This document shows positions 57,922-64,000 of a stretch of 64,000 bases of DNA, one piece after another. The notes below the pieces were generated by a model. That model did not search any database. It saw only the letters and a list, made by a program, of their open reading frames with translations, and was not told the origin of the DNA. The DNA comes from Nocardia jiangxiensis NBRC 101359 (GTDB taxonomy: Bacteria > Actinomycetota > Actinomycetes > Mycobacteriales > Mycobacteriaceae): positions 124,001 through 188,000 of the forward strand of contig NZ_BAGB01000027.1 in the NCBI RefSeq assembly GCF_000308615.1, read 5' to 3'. Made by a program: the position numbers and the translations under genes. Each line of letters begins with the position of its first letter. Within the stretch, counting starts at the first letter, position 1.

Positions 57922-58659
57922 TCAGCTGTGCGCGAGGTAGTCTGTGCCGCCGATGTACACCGTGTGCCCGAGTGGCTGATCCCCGATGGTGGCATCGGCT
58001 ACGGCCGTGGCGAATTCGTCCACGGTCGGTAGTGTGCCGTGTTCGGTCCGGGCGGCGACCGCATCCGGATCACGGCGTCGCAGCAGGCGCACGATGATGG
58101 TGCCGTCGATCATATCGCCCGAGACGACGGTGAAACCTATTCGGCGCGAGTCGAATTCGGGGATCAGATCGCGCAACGCGTCCTCTCCGGCGCGCTTGCT
58201 GGCGGCGATCGGTTCGTAGTCGGCGGGCACGGGTTTGCGGCCGTGGAAGTGTGCTTGGTGGCTGGTGACGAAGACGATGCGCGCGCCCGCGGGCATATGC
58301 GGCAGTAGTAGCCGGACCAGTCGCAACTGCGCATCGCGGTTGATGGACATCGCGTAATCCGGCGCCGCGCCGCGCTCGAGTCCGCCGGATGCGTTGAGTA
58401 CCAGCACATCCAGGCGTCCGAACCGGTCGAGGATCTCCCGGGTGAGCGCCTGCGCGGCGGCCTCGTCGGACAGGTCCGCCCCGGCGATCGAGGCGCTGCC
58501 GCCTGCCGCGGCGATCTCGTCGGCGAGATCCTGTGCGCGCTTGCGCTTCTCGCGATAGTTGACGATCACGTGATCGCCGCGAGCGGCCAGAATCCGGGCC
58601 GTGGCCGCTCCGATGCCGCGCGACGCCCCGGTCACCAGCGCGATTCTGCTCGAATTCAC
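57922..58659 (-). CDS. SDR-family oxidoreductase with atypical active site
   Basis: This 245-residue short-chain dehydrogenase has the cofactor motif VTGASRGIG at 9-17 and Asn89-Ala90 (VLNAS). Ser133 (VTSHQ) is the usual catalytic serine. The Tyr-x3-Lys pair is changed: Lys155 (AASKRAGED) has Ile at -4, and the nearest tyrosine is Tyr148 at -7 (DYEPIAASK). The pattern may define a subgroup with a shifted tyrosine or a non-oxidoreductase role. A GTG at 58659 has AGGAGG upstream. It is divergent from an HxlR regulator across 53 bp. Confidence 0.9.
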   Translation of the reverse strand: MNSSRIALVTGASRGIGAATARILAARGDHVIVNYREKRKRAQDLADEIAAAGGSASIAGADLSDEAAAQALTREILDRFGRLDVLVLNASGGLERGAAPDYAMSINRDAQLRLVRLLLPHMPAGARIVFVTSHQAHFHGRKPVPADYEPIAASKRAGEDALRDLIPEFDSRRIGFTVVSGDMIDGTIIVRLLRRRDPDAVAARTEHGTLPTVDEFATAVADATIGDQPLGHTVYIGGTDYLAHS

Positions 58660-58677
58660 TCGGCCTCCTTACTCGAC

Positions 58678-58696
58678 TGCTTCTATTTCAGAAGCA
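58678..58696. promoter_or_regulatory. HxlR operator candidate
   Basis: The inverted repeat TGCTTCT-N5-AGAAGCA lies between the divergent SDR and HxlR genes, in the promoter zone of both. A second, smaller inverted repeat, AACTA-N3-TAGTT (58696-58708), overlaps the probable -10 box. HxlR proteins usually bind such sites as dimers. Confidence 0.7.
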
Positions 58697-58698
58697 AC

Positions 58699-58704
58699 TA
58701 TGGT
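58699..58704 (+). promoter_or_regulatory. Possible -10 element of leaderless hxlR promoter
   Basis: TATGGT ends 8 bp before the ATG at 58713, with no ribosome binding site in the gap. The -35 zone falls on the TGCTTCT arm of the operator candidate. Confidence 0.4.
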
Positions 58705-58712
58705 AGTTCTGA

Positions 58713-59063
58713 ATGAGAAGCGCAAGAGATCCGGAAACACCGCGGCGGGATCCGGCCGCAGCGCCCACGCAGGCGATGGAGCTGCTGGGCCAGCGCTGGA
58801 TGCTGCGCGTGATCTGGGAGCTGGAACCGGGTCCGCTGGGCTTTCTGGAGTTGCGCCGCCGCATGGACAACTGCTCGTCGAGCATGCTGTCGGTGCGTCT
58901 GCAGACGTTGCAGACCGCCGGAATCATCGTCAAACGCCCCGACAAGTCCTATGAGCTGACCTACCCGGGCGTCGAGCTGGGCCGGGCGCTCGAGCGGCTG
59001 TGGGTATGGGCGGATCGCTGGCACGACACGATCGCCGGTACGGGCGCCGAGGGCTCGGCCTGA
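58713..59063 (+). CDS. HxlR-family transcriptional regulator
   Basis: This 116-residue winged-helix regulator has the family core MELLGQRWMLRVIWELEPGP and FLELRRRMDNCSSSMLSVRL, then YELTYPGVELGRALERLWVW. HxlR proteins often sense quinones, aldehydes or redox-active compounds. It is divergent from the SDR gene, sharing a 53-bp regulatory region with a clear inverted repeat, so the SDR is the most likely target. Confidence 0.93.
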   Translation: MRSARDPETPRRDPAAAPTQAMELLGQRWMLRVIWELEPGPLGFLELRRRMDNCSSSMLSVRLQTLQTAGIIVKRPDKSYELTYPGVELGRALERLWVWADRWHDTIAGTGAEGSA

Positions 59064-59230
59064 AACATTCCGCGGCGAGGCCATGCGCTTCTGCCCGATG
59101 ATCTACGACCTGGCCCCTCTCTCGGCCGAGAGGATCTGGCACGGCACCCGGGTGAGCTTCCGTCATACGTACTCCGACGCCTGCCGGGCGACCGCAGCAG
59201 CCACGTCGTCGCGTTCTGAGGCGTTGCGGC

Positions 59231-60211
59231 TCAACCGAGTTGGGCGAGCACCTCCGCACGCCGACGGGCCATGGTGTCGGCGGGATCGTCTCCGTCGAGC
59301 AGGGCGTGGCACAGCGCCGCGGCATCGTCGATGGCATTGCGCGCACCGACGCCGGAGGATGGGCTGAGCGCGTGATCGGCGTCGCCGCAGAGGATTACGG
59401 GCAGGCGCGGCGGCAGAGCCTTGGTCAGCGGCACACAGCGCGCATTGGAGACGTGCACCATCGCGGTGTGGTCGAGCAGGGTGTCCAACAGGTACGGAAT
59501 CTCCGGCAGGGCGGTGCGGATCGGCTCGATCCATCGGGCGAGCGGCTGAAATCCGGTGTAGCCCACAGCGATCGGCGCGCGGGTCAGTCGCGCGAACCAC
59601 ACCGTGACGCCGTCGTTCCAGAAGTGTCCGAAGGTGGCCGGAGTGTCCTGTCCGTGCCGGTGGAAATGCAGGAGCGACGGGGTGGTGTTGGGTCGGGTGC
59701 CGGGCGCGGCGGTCGCGTAGAGCACCACCTGACCGGCATATTCGGCGACGCGCTCGGGTTCGAGCCGGGTGCGGGCGATCGAGTCGACACCGTCGGCGGC
59801 GATGAGCAGTTCGGCCGCGGTCCCGCCGGGATACAACACGCCGGTGTCCGGGTCCAGATCGCTGATCGCCGTCCCGTAGCGGATGTCCGCGCCTGCGGCC
59901 CGAGCGAATTCGGTCAGCACCCGCATCAGATCGGTGCGGTGATACAGCCGATGCCCGGCCGAGGGCGCCTCGGGCGCGTCCGCGGCCGGGGAGCCGACCC
60001 GGAATCCGTCGACGGGATAGGACGCACTGTCGAGCTGATCGGCGGGAACGCCCAGATCGGCCAACGTGCGGTGCACGTGGGCATCCAGGAACAGGAATGC
60101 GCCCCCGCGCACGTTGGGTCGGCGTTCGTAGACGACGGCATGATGGCCTGCTCGCGCCAGTCCGCCCGCCAGCACGGTACCCGCGATGCCGCCTCCGAGG
60201 ATCGTCACCAT
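59231..60211 (-). CDS. FAD-dependent monooxygenase (PHBH fold)
   Basis: This 326-residue flavoprotein has GGGIAGTVLAGGLARAGHHA at 6-25 as the FAD Rossmann motif. LLIADGVDS is represented by ELLIAADGVDSIARTRLE in the middle, and GDADHALSPSSGVGARNAID near residue 290 is the second FAD motif. It is shorter than many PHBH monooxygenases (about 380-400) but the elements are in order and intact. The substrate could be an aromatic or polyketide. It is single, convergent with hxlR, and its gene lies 311 bp from the divergent lipoprotein gene. The 59064-59230 gap contains a 14-bp palindrome (CTCTCGGCCGAGAG, 59119-59132). Confidence 0.88.
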   Translation of the reverse strand: MVTILGGGIAGTVLAGGLARAGHHAVVYERRPNVRGGAFLFLDAHVHRTLADLGVPADQLDSASYPVDGFRVGSPAADAPEAPSAGHRLYHRTDLMRVLTEFARAAGADIRYGTAISDLDPDTGVLYPGGTAAELLIAADGVDSIARTRLEPERVAEYAGQVVLYATAAPGTRPNTTPSLLHFHRHGQDTPATFGHFWNDGVTVWFARLTRAPIAVGYTGFQPLARWIEPIRTALPEIPYLLDTLLDHTAMVHVSNARCVPLTKALPPRLPVILCGDADHALSPSSGVGARNAIDDAAALCHALLDGDDPADTMARRRAEVLAQLG

Positions 60212-60522
60212 ATGTGATTCCTAGGCCGCCGGCGCCCGGTACAGCCTGATCAATTTTTCTCCTAGCGTGGCCATGTCGTCGGCCCTCGCGCGCGCTCGCG
60301 GAACGGCGTCCGGTCCGAATCGATGTTCTCCAATTACTAGCATTGTCAACAATTCTGCGCCACCGTGAGAGTCTCGTCCCGACATCGATCACACCATGTT
60401 CCGGGCCGTCCACGGCGGGTGTGTCGCGGCGTGTCATCGGTGTGCGCTAGCCTGCCGGAACCTGCGGCGGTGCTGCGGGCGGCCGCCCGGCGGTGATCGG
60501 TGACGGACTTGGGAGTGCGAAC
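60212..60522. other. Divergent intergenic region (FAD monooxygenase / lipoprotein)
   Basis: This 311-bp region must hold both promoters. The only structure I can support is ATTGT-CA-ACAAT at 60342-60353. It reads ATTGTTGACAAT on the other strand and resembles the half-site of the GntR operators at 15.7 and 16.4 kb, but without their 9-6-9 layout. I see no riboswitch or small gene. Confidence 0.4.
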
Positions 60523-60978
60523 ATGGTGGATACGAGAACGAATCGCAGGCGTGTGCGCATCGGATGCTGTGCGGCGATAGCGGTGATCGCCGCGGTTGCC
60601 GGGTGCAGTTCGCCGAGTTCCCCGTCGCCGGGCACCGGTGTCCGGTCCGCGGGGCAGTCCAACGCTCTGCCGGACGTCCAGGACTGTTCGTTCGACAAAC
60701 CGACCGTTCGCCCGCCGAGCCTGATCCTCGCCTGCGCCGACCTGGGGGTGCAGGTGGAGAAGATCACCTGGAAATCCTGGGCCGCGGACAAGGCCGAGGG
60801 CGACGGCACCGAACACGACAACACCTGCACGCCCAACTGCGCCGCCGGAAACTATGTCGACAAGCCGGTGCATGTCGTCCTGTCCGATCCGGCCCAGCCC
60901 GCGAACCTCTACACCAAGGCCACCACCATCGACTCGACCGGCAAGGCCGCGCAGTTTCCCCTGGTCGAGAAGCGATGA
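60523..60978 (+). CDS. Putative lipoprotein
   Basis: This 151-residue exported protein has a signal peptide with an Arg-rich start (VDTRTNRRRVRIG), a hydrophobic core, and a lipobox AVAGC with the lipidated Cys near residue 28. A Ser/Pro-rich linker follows. The mature domain has four more cysteines (DCSFDKP, LACADLG, NTCTPNCAAG), suggesting two disulfides. No family is recognised. ATG at 60523 is preferred over an upstream start because it gives a proper signal peptide. Confidence 0.8.
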   Translation: MVDTRTNRRRVRIGCCAAIAVIAAVAGCSSPSSPSPGTGVRSAGQSNALPDVQDCSFDKPTVRPPSLILACADLGVQVEKITWKSWAADKAEGDGTEHDNTCTPNCAAGNYVDKPVHVVLSDPAQPANLYTKATTIDSTGKAAQFPLVEKR

Positions 60979-61084
60979 CAGCCTCGAATCTGTAGATGTA
61001 ACTCCCGGTCGCATATACACCCGAAATTTTGCTACGCTCGGGTATCGGCGGCGGTGACGCCGCACGACGAGACCAGGAGTACCG

Positions 61085-61990
61085 ATGAAGCTACTTCCCC
61101 TGTGGACGCCTCGTGACGGGACCGATCCGGGCGAGGTAGCCCTGCACGCACGCAATGTGCAGTTCGACTGGCGCGACACTCCGCTGCACTGGATGCCGGA
61201 CGAGCCGATCGCCTCACACGTGATCAACGCGCTGAATCTGCTGCTCCCCGAGGGGGAGCGGATGTTCGTGCTCGCGTTCTCCGAGGCGCTGGCGCTGGTG
61301 CAGGACGAGAAACTGCGTGAGCAGATGCTCGGCTTCATCGGTCAGGAGTCGATGCACGCCGAAACCCACAACGTGGTGCTGCACGAGGTGCTCACTGCGC
61401 ACGGCATCGCCGTGGACGCCTATGTGCGTCAGATGGAGTTCCTGTTCCGCAAAACCCTCGGCCCCCGGCCCGGCCAAGGGGCCGCCGCGCAATTCCAGAC
61501 CCTGGTCGAACGCATCGGCTTCATCGCCACCCTCGAACATTTCTTCGCCTACCTCGGCGACTGGGTGCTCAATGCCGACCTCGAACGATTCGGCGCGGAC
61601 CCGCGCGTGCTGGATCTGTTCCGCTGGCACGGTGCGGAGGAGGTCGAACACCGGCACGTCGCGCACGATGTGGCGCAGTACTTCGAGGTCGGCTATCTGC
61701 GCCGGTCCGCGCTGATGCTGATCGTCTTCCCGATCTTCCTGACCCTGCTGCTGCGCGGCACCAAATACCTTGTGCACGAAGATCCTTCGCTGCCGAATAT
61801 GCGGTATCCGCGTCTGGTGCTGCGGGTGTTCGGCGCGATGTGGCGCGGTGCGCTGCCCGGGGTGCCCTCGCTGCTGTGGAGCGCGGCCACGGTGCTGCGG
61901 CCCGGTTACGATCCCGGCACGGTCGGCTCCACCGCGCAGGCGATCGCATATCTGGCCAAATCGCCTGCCGCACAGGCAATGGCGTCGTGA
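61085..61990 (+). CDS. PF10118-family predicted metal-dependent hydrolase
   Basis: This 301-residue mostly helical protein has a ferritin-like di-metal pattern: E-x2-H in FIGQESMHAETHNVVLHE (Glu88 and His91), then LEHFFAYLGD and the second E-x2-H in HGAEEVEHRHVAHDVAQ near residue 190. Its activity is unproven. The C-terminal part has a hydrophobic stretch near residue 210 that may contact membrane. The stop overlaps the reductase start by 4 bp (GTGA). It may use O2 and electrons from the neighbouring reductase, like a small monooxygenase or desaturase. This is inference. Confidence 0.85.
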   Translation: MKLLPLWTPRDGTDPGEVALHARNVQFDWRDTPLHWMPDEPIASHVINALNLLLPEGERMFVLAFSEALALVQDEKLREQMLGFIGQESMHAETHNVVLHEVLTAHGIAVDAYVRQMEFLFRKTLGPRPGQGAAAQFQTLVERIGFIATLEHFFAYLGDWVLNADLERFGADPRVLDLFRWHGAEEVEHRHVAHDVAQYFEVGYLRRSALMLIVFPIFLTLLLRGTKYLVHEDPSLPNMRYPRLVLRVFGAMWRGALPGVPSLLWSAATVLRPGYDPGTVGSTAQAIAYLAKSPAAQAMAS

Positions 61991-63093
61991 ACGACCGGCG
62001 GGTTCCGCTGCTGCCGCCCTCCGATCTGTACGGCAGGCGTCGCAGCGACCGGGCGATTCGCGTCATCGATGCGGTCGCCGAGACCCGGATGCGCTGGACG
62101 GCGCTGATCAACCGCCGCACCGCCGCCGGGGCGGTGGACGATCGCCGGATCGCGCTCACGGTCGCACAGCGGCGGGTGGAGGCGCACGACACCGACGTGG
62201 TCAGCCTGCTGCTCACCGCACCCGACGGTCGCGCGCTGCCGCCGTGGCGGCCCGGTGCGCACCTGGATCTGGAACTGCCCTCGGGCCGGTTGCGGCAGTA
62301 CTCGCTGTGCGGCGACCCGGCCGAGCGGCATGCGTATCGCATTGCCGTGCGGCGCATTCCGGACGGCGAGGGCGGTTCGCGCGAGGTGCACGAGTCGTTG
62401 ACGGTCGGCAGCTCGGTCACCGTGCGCGGTCCGCGCAACGCCTTCCCGTTCGTCCTGCCAGGACACGGATCCGATACCGCCCGTGTGCATTTCGTGGCCG
62501 GGGGCATCGGGATCACGCCGATTCTGCCGATGGTGCGGATGGCGCATCGGCTCGGCGTCGACTGGTCGATGGTCTACACCGGACGCAGCCGGGATTCGAT
62601 GGCGTTTCTCGACGAGCTGGAACTCCTGGGTGCACGGGTGCGTATTCGCACCGACGAGGAGTCCGGGTTGCCCGACGCCGGGGATCTGCTCCCCGGAGTG
62701 GACGCCGATACCGCGGTCTACTGCTGCGGTCCGGTTCCGATGACCACGCTGATCGCCGACCGCGTGCGCGAGATGTCCAGTGTGGAGCTGCATTCCGAGC
62801 GATTCTCGCCGCTGCCGGTCCGGAACGGCACCGCGTTCGAGGTCGAATTGGCCCGCACCGGCGAGGTGATCGCGGTGCCCGCCGACCGAACCGTGCTGCA
62901 GGAAGTGCTGAAAGTGCGCCCGGACAGCCCGTATTCGTGCCGTCAGGGTTTCTGCCGCACCTGCCGGGTGAACGCGTTGTCCGGACCGGTCGACCATCGC
63001 GATACCGTACTGACCGATGCCGAGCGAGCCGCCGGCGACATGCTCATCTGCGTATCCCGGTGTGCCGGTGAGCGTCTGGTGCTGGACCTGTGA
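61987..63093 (+). CDS. PDR-type oxidoreductase with C-terminal 2Fe-2S ferredoxin
   Basis: This 368-residue phthalate-dioxygenase-reductase-like protein has a flavin domain (WRPGAHLDLELPSGRLRQYS, about residue 90) and an NAD(P)H domain (VHFVAGGIGITPILPMVRMA, about 170). The C-terminal ferredoxin has cysteines in YSCRQGFCRTCRV (about 317-326) and MLICVSRC near the end. It transfers electrons from NAD(P)H to an oxygenase-type partner. The GTG at 61987 overlaps the PF10118 stop. The likely partner is that PF10118 protein. Confidence 0.93.
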   Translation: MNDRRVPLLPPSDLYGRRRSDRAIRVIDAVAETRMRWTALINRRTAAGAVDDRRIALTVAQRRVEAHDTDVVSLLLTAPDGRALPPWRPGAHLDLELPSGRLRQYSLCGDPAERHAYRIAVRRIPDGEGGSREVHESLTVGSSVTVRGPRNAFPFVLPGHGSDTARVHFVAGGIGITPILPMVRMAHRLGVDWSMVYTGRSRDSMAFLDELELLGARVRIRTDEESGLPDAGDLLPGVDADTAVYCCGPVPMTTLIADRVREMSSVELHSERFSPLPVRNGTAFEVELARTGEVIAVPADRTVLQEVLKVRPDSPYSCRQGFCRTCRVNALSGPVDHRDTVLTDAERAAGDMLICVSRCAGERLVLDL

Positions 63094-63142
63094 GGTTCCG
63101 CGCCCGCCCGCACCGCGTCCACCGGCCCCGAAGGGAGATATC

Positions 63143-64000
63143 GTGACCGATCAGACCCCCGTTCCCGATGCCGAGCGGATCGTCCGCAACGGCGAATTCG
63201 ACCTGGCCGTCTACGAATACGGCGACCCCGCCGCCGAAACGATCGTGCTGGTACACGGCTGGCCCGACGATCATCACCTGTGGGATCGGGTGATTCCGTT
63301 GCTGGCCGGGCGATTCCACGTCGTTGCCTACGACACCCGCGGCCACGGCCGCTCCACCCGCACCAACCGAACCAGCGACTACCGGCTCGACGCCTTCGCC
63401 GGGGACTTCTTCGCCGTGGCCGATGCGGTCGGCCCGGATCGGCCCGTCCACGTGCTCGCGCACGACTGGGGTTCGGTGCAGATGTGGGAGGCGGTGTGCG
63501 AGCCGCGGGCCGCCGCCCGGATCGCCTCGTTCACCTCGGTCTCGGGTCCGAATCTGGATCACATGGGAAAGTGGATGCGCGCCGAGCTTTCCCGCGGCGC
63601 GGCGTGGGGACCGTTCACGCAACTGCTGTCCTCGGCGTACACGTTCCTGTTCATGACCCCGGGCGTGCCGCGCGTGCTGTTGCGGCCGCTGTCGGCGGCC
63701 ACGATCTGGCAGCGTTTCGTCGGACTCATGAACGAGACCGCACCCGCCAACGTGCGTCTGGGCCCGAGGTTCCAGGAGGATTTCTTCGACGGGATGCGCA
63801 TCTACCGCGCGAATATCCTGCCCCGCCTGGTCAATGCCCGCGAGCGGTACACCGAGGTGCCGGTACAGCTGGTGATCGCTCGTCGCGACGTGGCGGTGCG
63901 ACCCGCGGGATACGCGGACGAGCCGCAGTGGACCTCGCGACTGTGGCGTCGTGAGGTCGCGGCCGGACATTGGCTGCCGTTCTCGCATCCGGAGCTTTTG
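63143..64000 (+). CDS. EphD-like alpha/beta hydrolase, 3' end beyond window
   Basis: 286 codons are present, ending in the window edge. The sequence reads IVLVHGWPDDHHLWDRVI near residue 34, then YDTRGHGRS, and LAHDWGSVQMWE near 110, where the Asp nucleophile in HDWGS is epoxide-hydrolase type. The acid and histidine follow (VIARRDVAV and AAGHWLPFSHPE near the end). In mycobacteria such proteins (EphD) have an SDR domain fused downstream, which would lie outside the window. A GTG at 63143 has GAAGGGAGAT upstream. It is third in an operon with the PF10118 protein and the reductase, which fits oxidation of a lipid chain. Confidence 0.85.
   Translation, partial: MTDQTPVPDAERIVRNGEFDLAVYEYGDPAAETIVLVHGWPDDHHLWDRVIPLLAGRFHVVAYDTRGHGRSTRTNRTSDYRLDAFAGDFFAVADAVGPDRPVHVLAHDWGSVQMWEAVCEPRAAARIASFTSVSGPNLDHMGKWMRAELSRGAAWGPFTQLLSSAYTFLFMTPGVPRVLLRPLSAATIWQRFVGLMNETAPANVRLGPRFQEDFFDGMRIYRANILPRLVNARERYTEVPVQLVIARRDVAVRPAGYADEPQWTSRLWRREVAAGHWLPFSHPELL

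Noticed and set aside
59064..59230. Gene remnant between hxlR and the FAD monooxygenase
   Set aside because: The frames show no family similarity that I can support; only a 14-bp palindrome is clear.
1..64000. tRNA, rRNA, CRISPR arrays, insertion sequences, prophage or integrase genes
   Set aside because: No repeat-spacer pattern, transposase motif, integrase or cloverleaf-like sequence was recognised while reading both strands by eye; a dedicated RNA search was not possible.

Overview
The window is high-GC, densely coded actinobacterial DNA. It was most likely taken from a Nocardia-like member of the Mycobacteriales. The evidence for this is a full-length carboxylic acid reductase (CAR/FadD9 type), a TIGR00027-type methyltransferase, an EphD-like alpha/beta hydrolase next to a PF10118 protein and a PDR-type reductase, many GTG starts, and several regulator genes that look leaderless. 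I see no tRNA, rRNA, insertion sequence, phage gene or CRISPR array, so this reads as chromosomal metabolic and regulatory territory. The genus is an inference.

Layout. 1-6.7 kb: an exported alpha/beta hydrolase cut by the window edge, a large LuxR-type ATPase regulator, an alcohol dehydrogenase and DUF4334 operon facing a TetR gene across two mirror-image operators, a small Cys-rich protein and a SRPBCC protein. 6.7-15.6 kb: a glycogen-debranching-like enzyme with a GT4 glycosyltransferase, a stand-alone trpF, a cysteine dioxygenase and rhodanese pair, a DeoR regulator with an MFS exporter, and a His-rich methyltransferase divergent from an XRE-cupin regulator. 15.7-22.4 kb: a GntR-controlled aromatic cluster. 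It encodes GalB-, GalC- and GalD-like enzymes, an NAD(P)-dependent oxidoreductase, a VOC-type extradiol dioxygenase and an aromatic-acid MFS transporter. Together they would take a ring-cleavage product to pyruvate and oxaloacetate. Two good operators and one degenerate operator share a 9-6-9 architecture.

22.5-29.8 kb: galU, a methyltransferase, an exported-type metallophosphoesterase and carboxylic acid reductase, closed by a strong bidirectional hairpin. 29.9-35.1 kb: an E3-E1alpha-E1beta-E2 2-oxoacid dehydrogenase operon. 35.3-46.4 kb: two PucR-family regulators facing a purine-catabolic operon (xanthine dehydrogenase-type FAD, 2Fe-2S and Mo subunits, an 8-oxoguanine/guanine-deaminase-like amidohydrolase, an AzgA-like permease and XdhC). 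46.3-54.7 kb: a SapA-like secreted protein, a decayed methyltransferase, an LLM flavin enzyme, formamidase FmdA with FmdB, an NCS1 permease with an unusual Cys/His tail, an AmiC-like sensor divergent from a MarR regulator, and aliphatic amidase AmiE. Read together, 38-54.7 kb looks like a nitrogen-scavenging region for purines and short amides.

54.7-64 kb: a MarR regulator divergent from an ABC exporter with twin operators, a crotonase lacking both catalytic glutamates, an SDR with a displaced tyrosine divergent from HxlR, an FAD monooxygenase, a lipoprotein, and an operon of PF10118 protein, PDR-type reductase and an EphD-like hydrolase that runs off the window.

The best candidates for something undescribed are the aromatic cluster, which pairs GalB/C/D-like enzymes with a type I (VOC) extradiol dioxygenase in an actinobacterium, and the combined purine/amide nitrogen region with its unusual control features (coupled leader ORF, palindrome over a stop codon, AmiC/MarR pair, Cys-tailed permease).
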